Shown: one piece after another, positions 16,095 through 24,835 of the stretch
How the letters are laid out: the number at the start of each line of letters is the position of its first letter
How positions within the stretch are numbered: the stretch's first letter is position 1
NCBI GenBank assembly: GCA_002361355.1
Contig: DESQ01000041.1
Location: 1 to 56,406 of the forward strand
DNA length: 56,406 bases
Direction of reading: 5' to 3'
Source of the DNA: Lachnospiraceae bacterium UBA3310
GTDB taxonomy: Bacteria; Bacillota; Clostridia; Lachnospirales; Lachnospiraceae
Notes under the pieces: generated by a model
What the model was told of the DNA's origin: nothing
Databases searched by the model: none
The model's input: the letters and a program-made list of their open reading frames with translations, nothing else
Made by a program: the position numbers and the translations under genes

Positions 16095-17150
16095 ATGGCA
16101 AATGTAAAACCTCTTGTGATAGGGGATCTGATAGCGAAAATACCGGTCATACAGGGTGGTATGGGGGTTGGCATAAGCCTTTCCTCCCTTGCGGGCGCGG
16201 TGGCGGCGGAGGGCGGCATCGGCGTGATTTCGACGGCCCAGATTGGCTACCGGGAGCCGGACTTTGACACAGATCCAATCGGCGCGAATCTGCGCGCCAT
16301 CGGGACGGAGATTAAAAAGGCGCGCCAGATCGCCAAAGGTGGTATTTTGGGGGTCAATATCATGGTGGCCACACGGAAGTATGAGGAGTACGTCAAAGCG
16401 GCGGTGGCAGCAGGAATTGATCTGATTATTTCCGGAGCGGGACTGCCCATGGATCTGCCGAAACTGGCGGGTGCGGCAAAGACGAAACTTGCGCCCATTG
16501 TGTCCAGTGTCAAATCCGCCCAGGTTATCATGAAGTACTGGTGGAAAAAATACAGCAGACTGCCGGATCTGATCGTGATAGAAGGGCCTTTGGCGGGCGG
16601 TCATCTGGGATTTCATAAGGAGCAGCTTGACGATATCGAAGGTCTTCACTATGACGAGGAAGTGAAAGCGATTATAGAAAAGGTCAATGAGACAGCGGCA
16701 GCCCACGAGACGCATATTCCGGTTGTCATGGCAGGTGGTATTTATTCCCGTGATGATATGGAACATTATCTGGAGATGGGCGCTTCCGGTGTGCAGATGG
16801 CAACCCGTTTTGTGACGACTTATGAGTGCGATGCAGACCCGGCTTACAAGCAGAGCTATATTGACGCGAAGAAAGAGGATATCGTTATCGTGCAGAGTCC
16901 GGTAGGTATGCCGGGACGGGCGATCTTAAATCCGTTTATGAAGCGGGCGAAGAAGGGACAGATTCCCCATGAAAAATGCCACCTCTGTATCAGCACCTGT
17001 AAGGGTGCGGACACGCCGTATTGTATTACGGATGCCCTTGTCAACGCGGTGAAGGGAAAAGTGGACGACGCGCTTCTTTTCTGCGGCGAGAACGCATACC
17101 GTGCGACGCATCTGGAACATGTGAAGGATATCTTATTAGAGTTTGCGTAA
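16095..17150 (+). CDS. FabK/nitronate-monooxygenase family flavoprotein with C-terminal cysteine cluster
   Basis: A TIM-barrel FMN protein of 351 aa related to FabK and 2-nitropropane dioxygenase. It shows IPVIQGGMGVGISLSSLA, GVNIMVATRKYEEYV, EGPLAGGHLGFH (with the His of this family), VVMAGGIYSRDD and GASGVQMATRF. It differs from the FabK at 11506 by a C-terminal extension with the cysteines KCHLCISTCKGADTPYC near residues 296-312, a spacing that could bind zinc or an iron-sulfur cluster. Position within the FASII operon suggests an enoyl reductase or related acyl redox role, but nitronate oxidation cannot be excluded. Similar proteins occur next to fab genes in other Clostridia, from memory. 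Confidence 0.8.
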   Translation: MANVKPLVIGDLIAKIPVIQGGMGVGISLSSLAGAVAAEGGIGVISTAQIGYREPDFDTDPIGANLRAIGTEIKKARQIAKGGILGVNIMVATRKYEEYVKAAVAAGIDLIISGAGLPMDLPKLAGAAKTKLAPIVSSVKSAQVIMKYWWKKYSRLPDLIVIEGPLAGGHLGFHKEQLDDIEGLHYDEEVKAIIEKVNETAAAHETHIPVVMAGGIYSRDDMEHYLEMGASGVQMATRFVTTYECDADPAYKQSYIDAKKEDIVIVQSPVGMPGRAILNPFMKRAKKGQIPHEKCHLCISTCKGADTPYCITDALVNAVKGKVDDALLFCGENAYRATHLEHVKDILLEFA

Positions 17151-17364
17151 AATGAGCAGTGCGCAGACGAAAGAATAAACGAAGAGGGGAGCTTGCGCAC
17201 CGAAACGGTTATTCTGAAGGATGCATAGGGCGGTGCTAAGCGCCAGTGGCGCTTGTTCAGCATGGACCGAAGCGGAGCGTAGACAGCCCGACAGCGAGGG
17301 AAACCGAAGGTTTCTCGAGCGGGCACTGCGGTGAGAAGCATAAATGATAAATGGGAGAAATCGT
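17151..17364 (+). other. structured spacer between the FabK paralogue and fabH
   Basis: This 214-base spacer has no credible gene. It is GC-rich and contains several inverted repeats. AAGCGCCA/TGGCGCTT (17238-17254) sits inside GTGCT/AGCAT. A longer hairpin is closed by GCCCG (17286-17290) and CGGGC (17320-17324), with inner arms AAACC/GGTTT. No T run follows, so it is not a terminator. It may be an mRNA processing or stability element, or a remnant of an intergenic repeat. Confidence 0.5.
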
Positions 17365-18330
17365 GTGAAAACAAGAATCATAGGAACGGGAAGCTGTCTG
17401 CCGAAGACGGTGGTGACAAATGACGATCTGTCAAAAATTATGGATACTTCGGATGAGTGGATCAGCAGCAGAACCGGTATTAAAGAACGACATCTTGCAG
17501 TGGATGAGACGACTGCCAGCATGTCCATCGAGGCGGCGAAGCGCGCCATGGAGAACGCGAATGTGACAGCGGAGGAGATTGACCTGATCATTCTTGGAAC
17601 GGTGTCGGCGGACTTTGTGACACCTGCCTGTGCCTGTGAGGTTCAGGCGGCGATCGGCGCAGGTCACGCGGTTGCCTTTGACATCAATGCGGCTTGCTCC
17701 GGATTCATGTTTGCTTTGAACATTGCGAATGCATATATACAGTCCGGAATTTACCGTACGGCGTTGATTTTGGGAGCGGAGACGCTCTCCAAGGTCATTG
17801 ACTGGGAGGACAGAAGTACTTGTGTGCTTTTTGGCGACGGCGCCGGGGCAGCGGTTGTGCGTGCCGATGAAACGTATGGTCTGCTCGCTTTTGACCAGGG
17901 TTCCGACGGGACGAAGGGAGATGTGCTTGCCTGTCCGGGACGCACAAATAACAATCCATTGATCAGGACGGATCAGACACTCCGCTATGTTCATATGGAC
18001 GGACAGGAAGTCTATAAGTTTGCGGTGACGACAGTGCCTGCATCTTTGCAGAAAACCATAGAGGCGGCGGGACTGACACCGGGGGACATTGACTATTTTG
18101 CCCTGCATCAGGCGAATATCCGCATTATACAGTCTGTATCGAAACGGCTGCATGTGAGCGATGATAAGTTTCCGATTAGTCTGGATCACTGTGGGAATAT
18201 CTCTGCGGCCAGCGTGCCGATTCTGCTGGATGAAATGAACCGCAATGGATTATTAAAGCCCGGCATGAAGATTGCGCTTAGTGGTTTTGGCGGCGGGCTG
18301 ACGTGGGCTTCTGCAGTAGTAGAGTGGTAG
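17365..18330 (+). CDS. fabH: 3-oxoacyl-ACP synthase III
   Basis: The start is GTG 17365, seven bases after GGGAG; ATG 17344 in frame lacks a ribosome binding site. The protein (321 aa) has the KAS III triad: C111 in DINAACSGFMF, the His in ALHQANIRII (about 247) and the Asn in HCGNISAAS (about 278). FabH starts synthesis by condensing acetyl-CoA or branched acyl-CoA with malonyl-ACP. It stands last in the cluster rather than first, and is followed by a strong terminator. Confidence 0.95.
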   Translation: MKTRIIGTGSCLPKTVVTNDDLSKIMDTSDEWISSRTGIKERHLAVDETTASMSIEAAKRAMENANVTAEEIDLIILGTVSADFVTPACACEVQAAIGAGHAVAFDINAACSGFMFALNIANAYIQSGIYRTALILGAETLSKVIDWEDRSTCVLFGDGAGAAVVRADETYGLLAFDQGSDGTKGDVLACPGRTNNNPLIRTDQTLRYVHMDGQEVYKFAVTTVPASLQKTIEAAGLTPGDIDYFALHQANIRIIQSVSKRLHVSDDKFPISLDHCGNISAASVPILLDEMNRNGLLKPGMKIALSGFGGGLTWASAVVEW

Positions 18331-18331
18331 G

Positions 18332-18377
18332 CGTGTGAGAGGAATGCCTGTTTTCGGCATTCTTCTCACACGTTTTT
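18332..18377 (+). terminator. Rho-independent terminator after fabH
   Basis: A 17-base arm starting CGTGTGAGAGG pairs with the arm ending CTTCTCACACG, with one G-T pair and a 7-base loop, then TTTTTCT. The T run serves the + strand only. It ends the fab cluster directly against the stop codon of the convergent permease gene. Confidence 0.93.
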
Positions 18378-20897
18378 CTATCCATCGTTTCTGATCCGGT
18401 CGATCAGACTTTCCTTTTCCACATTTTTTCGCATAAAGCGCGTAATTAAAATCTGTCCGCCAAGTAAAACCACCGCAAGACCTATGCTCTCCCTGAGGGG
18501 ATAGTGATAGCGGCTTACACTCATGAAGTGAGAGTCCTTTGCCCAGCGAAACAGCAGACATCCTGCCAGATTGCCGAGAGTCAGGCTGATCAGAAGTGTG
18601 CCGGCGGTGAAGACAAACCCTTCTCCGGCAAGCATGTTGACAAGCTGTTTTCCGGAAAGCCCGATTGCCTGCAGGATGGCAAGCTCCTTCTTTCTGGTGA
18701 CAATGCTGGTGATCATGGTGTTGATCAGGTTGACAAAGCCGATCACGGCGATCAGTGCCAGAAGCAGATAGCACGGATATACGATTAATCCCACAGAGGA
18801 GCGGCCGATCGCCATTTCCACATCCATGGAATAAAGCCGGAAATACTTATTTTCGGCTACGATATCCGTAAGCGCGTCTTTTACGCCGTCATATTGAGAA
18901 TCCTTTACATACAAGTAAATATCGGTGGTTGGATCACAGGACAGACCCAGCTCCTTCCAGGTATCCTCCGTCACAATCAGGAGAGGGAAATTGCCATCCG
19001 GCTGTGTCAGGGCGGTAAGCGTTACCGAAAGCGGGATTTCCCGGTCGCCGTCATAAAGAGTCAACGGGAAGACATCACCGAGGGAAAGACCGCATTCGTT
19101 GAACGTGTATTCATGGGTGCAGAGCACCTCCCTGTTTGCAGTCATGCGGTCATAGTCTATTGTGCCCTGAAGCAGATTTTCGTTTAATTCATCCAGATCC
19201 TCTCTGGTAAAATAGGAGAGGGTGAGACGGATTGGTTCTCCGTCCAAATCGATGTACAAAGCGGATCTGTCGCAGGAGGAAGAAATTTTGCCATGTGCCC
19301 GTTCTATTTTTTCAACACCTTCTATACCGGACAATTGTACAAGAAAAGTATCGTTAAAATAATCTTGCTGTACCAGGCTTTCCAGATTGTTTTCCGGGTA
19401 CTCCCTGTCATTGAGCGAGTAGTCCAGAGAGATGCGGAAATCACCCTCCGGGATTTCCCGCCTTGCCATATCTTCTGCGCTGACACTGCTCAACACGGCG
19501 GATACGCAGATGAAAAGCACACAGCTTAAGCCCATGGTGAGGATGGTGACGGCGGTACGCCTTTTGTTGCGCGTCAGGTTGGCAAAGGTCAGAGTGGATA
19601 CTTTGACGGTGCGGTGTCCCCTGCGGGTCTTGGCGTCGGTGGTGTTTTCCTGATAACGGATGGCTTCCACGGGAGAAACCTTTTTCGCCATGCGTATGGG
19701 CTTTAACAGGGACAGCCATACGGTGATCAGCACTGCCACCGCTACCAGCAGGAGGAAGGGCAGGGAAAACATATGAATCTGTCCAAGGAGAGCTTTTGCC
19801 GCATCCCGTGCATTGGAGTTGATGGCGGAACTGGATAATTTCCAGACAACCACTGGAAACAGGAAGTAGGGCAGAAAGAAGCCGATCAAAAGTCCCAGTG
19901 GAATGGCAAAGGCGGACACAAGAGCGCCCTGACAGTAAAACAGTTTCGCAATCTGCGCTTTGGATGCGCCGAGTGCTTTCAGCTTGCCGATTTCCTGCAC
20001 GTCAGTGATCACGCCCACATAGTAGATGCTGTAGATCACCAGAGTGGAAAACAGGATCACGACCAGACTGATGGCGGCAACGACGGCAATGACATCCATA
20101 TCCGGATCAGTCATGATATGGAGATACTCTTTGTTGAGAATCACATTTTCCTCGCTCAAACCGATATCTGTGCCGACCGTATGGATGCGGTCGGTTATTT
20201 CATTGTAGGTGAGCTCGTCCTCGCCGTAGACGCGCAGGTGGGCATTGAGGATTGGCTTATAAACGCCGTCCTCCTTATATTGATCGAGAAGGGCTTTGGA
20301 GACATGGGCGGAGTACATCACGCGGCTGTCGTCTATGCCCTCGGCAATTTCCACATCCGGCAAAAGACCGCTGATGGTAAACTCTTTTGTCAGGATTTCT
20401 CCTTTGCCGTTGATCCGAAAGGAGAGAGTTACTTTGCCGCCGATCACGGGCTCTGCGCCGACCCGTCTGAAAAAGACGGGAGAAGAACAGATTTCGTCCT
20501 CCGCTTCGGGATAATGTCCTGATTCCATTTGTAACGGGCCCAGCACGCTGTCGTTATCGGTAAGCCGGTCGTCCCTGACGGTTTCCCGATAGATCAGGGC
20601 GCCGTTCATTTTACCGTTCACAATGTCTGCAAAGATTTCCATGGTGCTCATGGCTTCCACGTTGATATGCTTTGACAGGACATCGGCCTGATCGGGGGTC
20701 AGACTGTCAAAGACGGCATGGTAGTCCGATCCCAATACCGCCTGCCGATTCATGTTGAAGGAAGCGATGCCGACGGTACCGATGGCAGTAAGCAGCATGG
20801 TGGTGAGCATAATGGCGATACCTGTGAGCAGCGTGCGGCTTTTGTGGAAGCGTAGTCTGCTTATGGCGAGAGAAAATACCGTGTTAGATTTCTTCAT
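18378..20897 (-). CDS. FtsX/MacB-type ABC transporter permease, duplicated form
   Basis: The start is ATG 20897 (MKKSNTVFSLAISRLRFHKSR), inside the end of the ATPase gene; upstream codons belong to that overlap. The protein is 839 aa with two FtsX-like halves. An N-terminal helix (about 22-44) is followed by an outer domain of about 220 residues and three helices near 270-420. The second half repeats this: helix near 475, outer domain to about 700, three C-terminal helices. A DVQEIGKLKALGASKAQIA loop and KKELAILQAIGLSGKQL are the cytoplasmic coupling helices of both halves. Such permeases work with a separate ATPase to extract lipids or peptide antibiotics, or to pass signals. Confidence 0.88.
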   Translation of the reverse strand: MKKSNTVFSLAISRLRFHKSRTLLTGIAIMLTTMLLTAIGTVGIASFNMNRQAVLGSDYHAVFDSLTPDQADVLSKHINVEAMSTMEIFADIVNGKMNGALIYRETVRDDRLTDNDSVLGPLQMESGHYPEAEDEICSSPVFFRRVGAEPVIGGKVTLSFRINGKGEILTKEFTISGLLPDVEIAEGIDDSRVMYSAHVSKALLDQYKEDGVYKPILNAHLRVYGEDELTYNEITDRIHTVGTDIGLSEENVILNKEYLHIMTDPDMDVIAVVAAISLVVILFSTLVIYSIYYVGVITDVQEIGKLKALGASKAQIAKLFYCQGALVSAFAIPLGLLIGFFLPYFLFPVVVWKLSSSAINSNARDAAKALLGQIHMFSLPFLLLVAVAVLITVWLSLLKPIRMAKKVSPVEAIRYQENTTDAKTRRGHRTVKVSTLTFANLTRNKRRTAVTILTMGLSCVLFICVSAVLSSVSAEDMARREIPEGDFRISLDYSLNDREYPENNLESLVQQDYFNDTFLVQLSGIEGVEKIERAHGKISSSCDRSALYIDLDGEPIRLTLSYFTREDLDELNENLLQGTIDYDRMTANREVLCTHEYTFNECGLSLGDVFPLTLYDGDREIPLSVTLTALTQPDGNFPLLIVTEDTWKELGLSCDPTTDIYLYVKDSQYDGVKDALTDIVAENKYFRLYSMDVEMAIGRSSVGLIVYPCYLLLALIAVIGFVNLINTMITSIVTRKKELAILQAIGLSGKQLVNMLAGEGFVFTAGTLLISLTLGNLAGCLLFRWAKDSHFMSVSRYHYPLRESIGLAVVLLGGQILITRFMRKNVEKESLIDRIRNDG

Positions 20898-21600
20898 CGG
20901 AAACCACCTCGCTTTCCGGTGTGGAGACAATGCGTCCGTCCGCCAGCATGATTGTGCGGTCTGCCATCTGCGCAATCTCCTCGTTGTGGGTAATGACGAC
21001 TAACGTCTGTCCGTATTTTTTGGCGGAGGCCTTTAAAAGCGCCATCACTTCATCGCCTGTCTTAGTATCCAGATTCCCGGTGGGCTCGTCCGCCAGAATG
21101 ATGGAGGGCTTGGCTGCGATAGCCCGGGCGATGGCACACCGTTGCTGCTGTCCGCCGGAGAGAGTGTTAGGAAGACTTTTGGCCTTCTCGGTCAGGCCAA
21201 GTGTGTTGATAATATCTTTAATAAAGGATTCGTCTACCGGTTTACCGTCCAGACCGAGAGGGAGGACGATATTTTCCCGCAGGTTCAGGGAAGGAATGAG
21301 ATTGTATGCCTGAAAAATGAAGCCGATTTTGCGGCGGCGGATTTTGGACAGAGCGTCTTCCTTGAAAGTAGAAATATCTTCCCCGTCGAGGAAAACTTTG
21401 CCGGAAGTGGGATTATCCAGCGCGCCCAGCATGTGAAGCAGGGTGGATTTACCGCTGCCGGATTTGCCGACGATGGAGACAAATTCTCCCTGCCGGATCT
21501 GTAAATTGATATGATCTACAGCTTTGACGAGATTTTCGCCTGCACCGTAAAATTTACATAGATCTTCTGTTTTTAAAATATTATCAGAATGTTGTTTCAT
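20884..21600 (-). CDS. ABC transporter ATP-binding protein (MacB/LolD-like)
   Basis: A 238-aa nucleotide-binding protein with Walker A GKSGSGKST, Q-loop IFQAYNLIPSLNL, signature LSGGQQQR, Walker B IILADEPTGNLD and the switch His in VVITHNEE. All catalytic residues are present. The stop overlaps the permease start by 14 bases, so the two are translationally coupled. The subgroup is that of the MacB/bacitracin-type exporters, whose genes often sit beside an OmpR-type two-component system, as here at 22.9-24.8 kb. Confidence 0.93.
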   Translation of the reverse strand: MKQHSDNILKTEDLCKFYGAGENLVKAVDHINLQIRQGEFVSIVGKSGSGKSTLLHMLGALDNPTSGKVFLDGEDISTFKEDALSKIRRRKIGFIFQAYNLIPSLNLRENIVLPLGLDGKPVDESFIKDIINTLGLTEKAKSLPNTLSGGQQQRCAIARAIAAKPSIILADEPTGNLDTKTGDEVMALLKASAKKYGQTLVVITHNEEIAQMADRTIMLADGRIVSTPESEVVSDEEI

Positions 21601-22049
21601 AAAAAGAGCCTGCCTTTCTTGCGTTATGTCTTATGGTAACAGTTCATTTAAAACGATTATGATGTTAACTATAGCATACGGCAGAAATCTTACGGGAGGC
21701 TTACAAGTAAAAAGATTTTCAGGAAAATTTGTACAATACCATATCTTGTGTTACAGATCTCCCAGAGCATTTTATGTGGCTATATCTTGTTATTATGTAT
21801 GTCGTTAACGAAATTACGATTATATATTTTCTACACAGAAAACAGATAAAGGGGATTGTGAATAGGTTTTCTTTATGGTATATCTGTTTTAACAGAGGTG
21901 GATTTAATGCTTCTGTATGTTATAAAACATCTCATCTGGAATCCCTTATTCTTATTGGATTCCGACTATTTCCAAGGCGGGAAGATAAAGCCTTCATTGA
22001 TTGTGTTTTATCAGAGCCGGGGGAATCAAATCGAAAGGAAGGCACATCT
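21601..22049. other. 449-base spacer between the ABC operon and the Rpn gene
   Basis: The region holds the ABC promoter with its direct repeat (next entry) and the ribosome binding site GGAAGG of the Rpn gene. An in-frame open stretch continues upstream of the Rpn start but lacks a ribosome binding site and conserved residues, so I do not count it as coding. It is AT-rich. I see no RNA gene. Confidence 0.5.
21668..21704 (-). promoter_or_regulatory. promoter of the ABC exporter with 11-bp-period direct repeat
   Basis: On the minus strand, TATAGT (21668-21673) is a good -10 box. The -35 position has no consensus hexamer. Instead two GTAAG copies (21689-21693 and 21700-21704) start exactly 11 bases apart across it. 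One-turn direct repeats at -35 are the usual site of OmpR-family activators, so the regulator at 24134 is the natural candidate. Confidence 0.6.
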
Positions 22050-22889
22050 ATGAAAAGAAACCGGGATCAGGAATTTTTAAATGTCAGTGGACAGGTTCCC
22101 TATCGCATGATTAACGATTATTTGTTTCGGGCTGTCTTACAGTCAAATAATAAAGCGCTCCGGGGGTTAATCTGTGCCCTGCTGCATCTTACCGAAGAGG
22201 AAGTTTTTTCTGTAGAAATTACCAATCCTGTCATACTGGGGGAAACGGTAACAAATAAGGAGTTTCGGCTGGATATCAATGTAGTTTTAAATAACCATAC
22301 GCTGATCAATCTTGAGATGCAGATTGCCAACCGGTTAAATTGGCGGGAACGTTCTGTTATGTACTTATGTCGTTCGTTTGATCAGTTGAACCACGGGCAG
22401 GACTACGTGGAGGCGAAGCCTGTTATACATATCGGGTTTCTGGACTATTCTCTGACAGAGGAATGTCCTGAATTTTGCGCTTCCTATAAATTCATCAATA
22501 CGAAAAGTTTTCAAAAATACAGTGACAGTCTTACTTTGTATGTGATAGATCTATCCCATATAGAATTGGCAACCGAGGAGGATAAACGGTATCACATTCA
22601 TGAATGGGCTATGTTGTTTAAAGCAGCTACATGGGAGGAGGTCAGAATGATAGCATCGAAAGACGAGTACTTGAACGAAGCGGCTCAGACTATGTTTCGG
22701 ATGAGCGCGGATGATCTGATCCGCAAGAGATGTCGTGACCGGGAAGAATACTATCAGGATCTGCGTAATTATGAGCGAGTGATAGCGGAGAAGGAGAGGA
22801 GCATAGAAGAGAAGGAACAAGAGTATGATAAGGTGGTCGCGGAAAATGAAAGACTTCGCGCGGAGCTTGCGCGCTTGAAAAAGTCCTGA
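22050..22889 (+). CDS. Rpn-family PD-(D/E)XK nuclease / putative transposase
   Basis: The start ATG 22050 lies behind GGAAGG. The protein (279 aa) matches the PDDEXK_2/Rpn group: an N-terminal DYLFRAVLQSNNKALRGLICALL segment, then the nuclease core RLDINVVLNNHTLINLEMQI, where D, E and Q fit the (D)...ExQ active site. The MYLCRSFDQLNHGQDY region is typical. The C-terminal 60 residues are a charged coiled coil (EKERSIEEKEQEYDKV). Rpn proteins promote RecA-independent recombination in E. coli; many Clostridia have numerous copies with unknown roles. It is inserted between the ABC operon and its likely two-component system. Confidence 0.85.
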   Translation: MKRNRDQEFLNVSGQVPYRMINDYLFRAVLQSNNKALRGLICALLHLTEEEVFSVEITNPVILGETVTNKEFRLDINVVLNNHTLINLEMQIANRLNWRERSVMYLCRSFDQLNHGQDYVEAKPVIHIGFLDYSLTEECPEFCASYKFINTKSFQKYSDSLTLYVIDLSHIELATEEDKRYHIHEWAMLFKAATWEEVRMIASKDEYLNEAAQTMFRMSADDLIRKRCRDREEYYQDLRNYERVIAEKERSIEEKEQEYDKVVAENERLRAELARLKKS

Positions 22890-22892
22890 TTT

Positions 22893-24149
22893 TTACAGAG
22901 GAAGGCGCACGTCAAAAACAGAACCCTGTTCCGCAGCAGACCTTACCGTGACGAGACCGCCCTGTTCCTCGATGATCCGCCTGGAGAGATAGAGACCAAC
23001 ACCCGATCCCTCGGATTGCTTTACGGCCGGGTGGCCGCCGCGATAAAAACGTTTAAAGATTTGATTGTATTCTGCTTTGGGGATACCGATTCCCTGATCG
23101 GCCACCTCCAATTGAACATAACTGTAGAATTTGCGAATACGCAGGCTTACCGCACTTCCTGAGGGAGAATATTTGACGGCATTATCCAGAATGTTTGCGA
23201 TTGCTTCGGCAGTCCAGTGCCTGTCCACAAACAGCACAACAGAGGTATCATTCTCCTTATCTGATTCGAGAACCTTAATGGAAATGTTTTTTTGCAGAGC
23301 TTTTTCATATACGGTGTTGACGGCATCGGTGAGAACTTCTGACAGGAGAATTTGTTCCCGGCGCAAAGAAATCAGAGAGGTTTCGAGACGGGATATGTTG
23401 ACCAATACCGTTACCAAGCGTTCTAATTTGTTCATTTGCAGAGCGCATCTTTGTAAAAAGTCAGTGCGTTCTTCTTCCGTATCGGCTTCCATGCACATGG
23501 TAAAGCAGCTCGTCAGTGCGCTGACAGGTGTTTTTAACTGGTGGGAGATGTCGGTCACAAGTGTTTTGGTGTGATCCCGTTCTTCGGCCAGAGCCCGTGT
23601 TTTTGCCATCAGTTTATTGCCCAGTTTAAAGAGAGTGTCGGTGAAGGATTCGTTGAAGATGGGTTTGAAGGATTCTCTATCTTCCAAGCCAGAATAATCT
23701 TCCGCCAGATAATTGTCGAGCAGGGCGTGAAGCTGCATTTCCTGTCCTTTCTGATTTCGGTTGAATCGAAGAAAGCAAACGGTTATGAGAACGAAGTCGC
23801 ACAGAATTGTCAATGCGAAAAAAGAGACTAAGTATGTGAAAACAGAGCGATAATAAGGATTGTTACTCATCAGAAAATTTTTTCGGTAGCCGTATTTATA
23901 AAGAATGGAATAACCCTCATCCATATGGCTGTACTGTGTATCCTGTATTGCAGATACAAGGATATTTTCTGCTTCAGGATATTCTGAGCAAACAGCACCA
24001 GTGATGTTGCCAACCTGTCCCAGTTCCCGTGCATACTGTGAATTTAAGAGAGAAACGCCCCAAGTTCCGCACAAAATAAGGATGAGGAGAGAGGCAAGTA
24101 AAATGAGGACATAATATTTCCAGATGTATTTTTTCATCGTTTTGTGCAT
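22893..24149 (-). CDS. sensor histidine kinase
   Basis: A 418-aa protein with membrane helices at about 9-31 and 107-130 enclosing a short extracytoplasmic sensor of about 75 residues. A dimerisation domain follows with the phospho-acceptor His in TDISHQLKTPVSAL, then HATPase motifs: NILDNAVKYSPSG (N box), VADQGIGIPKAEY (G1), and GSGVGLYLSRRI (G2). The start at 24149 overlaps the end of the response-regulator gene; ATG 24137 is also possible. It probably senses an envelope signal and controls the ABC exporter at 18.4-21.6 kb through the regulator. Confidence 0.92.
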   Translation of the reverse strand: MHKTMKKYIWKYYVLILLASLLILILCGTWGVSLLNSQYARELGQVGNITGAVCSEYPEAENILVSAIQDTQYSHMDEGYSILYKYGYRKNFLMSNNPYYRSVFTYLVSFFALTILCDFVLITVCFLRFNRNQKGQEMQLHALLDNYLAEDYSGLEDRESFKPIFNESFTDTLFKLGNKLMAKTRALAEERDHTKTLVTDISHQLKTPVSALTSCFTMCMEADTEEERTDFLQRCALQMNKLERLVTVLVNISRLETSLISLRREQILLSEVLTDAVNTVYEKALQKNISIKVLESDKENDTSVVLFVDRHWTAEAIANILDNAVKYSPSGSAVSLRIRKFYSYVQLEVADQGIGIPKAEYNQIFKRFYRGGHPAVKQSEGSGVGLYLSRRIIEEQGGLVTVRSAAEQGSVFDVRLPL

Positions 24150-24826
24150 TTCCTTTCCCAGATATAGCCGAGACCTCTAACGTTTTTCAACAGGACGGGA
24201 GCGGAAGGGTTCTCTTCAATTTTCTCTCGAAGCCGTCTGATATTGACGGAGAGGGTGTTTTCATCGACGAAGCTGCCCTCGATATCCCAAATAGATTCCA
24301 GAAGCTGATTTCTTGATAAAATCCGCATTGGATTTTCCATAAAAAAGGAGAGCAGGGAATATTCTTTGGCAGTCAGATTTAAATAGGTATCGTCCTTTGC
24401 AGCACGCCTTTCATTGGGATAGAGGGTGATGTTTCCAGAGACAATGGTTTGCGGCTTTTCTGCGGGAAAACGTTTCAGCAGGGCGTTTACTTTGGAAATA
24501 AGTACCGGCAGAGAAAAAGGTTTGGTGATATAGTCATCTGCGCCCTGCCTGTAACCTGCCATGATATCCTCCTCCCTGTCGAGAGCGGTCAGAAACAGAA
24601 AAAGGATATCACTCTCTTTTCGTACACGGGAACAGAAGTCCAGACCGGTTCCGTCCGGCAGGGAAATATCGCATATGATAAGAGAGAGATTTTTATTTTG
24701 GAAAAAACCGAGAGCTTCCTCCACAGTGAAGGCGTTGTAAACGGTGTAACCTTCCTTTTTTAATTTCAGACTGACAGAGTGATTGAGGCTGTCGTCGTCC
24801 TCCAAGAGTAAAATTTCCTGTGACAT
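24134..24826 (-). CDS. OmpR-family response regulator
   Basis: A protein of 230 aa: receiver domain with the acidic pocket LEDDDS (9-14), phospho-acceptor D53 in IICDISLPDG and the conserved Lys in YITKPFSLPVL, then a C-terminal winged helix with RNQLLESIWDIEGSFVDENTLSVNIRRLR-type recognition region (residues about 175-205). It overlaps the kinase gene and starts nine bases after the P-loop kinase gene upstream, so all three are one operon. Direct repeats at 21689-21704 are a probable target. Confidence 0.93.
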   Translation of the reverse strand: MSQEILLLEDDDSLNHSVSLKLKKEGYTVYNAFTVEEALGFFQNKNLSLIICDISLPDGTGLDFCSRVRKESDILFLFLTALDREEDIMAGYRQGADDYITKPFSLPVLISKVNALLKRFPAEKPQTIVSGNITLYPNERRAAKDDTYLNLTAKEYSLLSFFMENPMRILSRNQLLESIWDIEGSFVDENTLSVNIRRLREKIEENPSAPVLLKNVRGLGYIWERKCTKR

Positions 24827-24835
24827 TTCTACACC

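Noticed and set aside
21729..22049. In-frame upstream extension of the Rpn gene
   Set aside because: The family start MKRNRDQEF-like region with GGAAGG begins at 22050; upstream codons show no conserved features.
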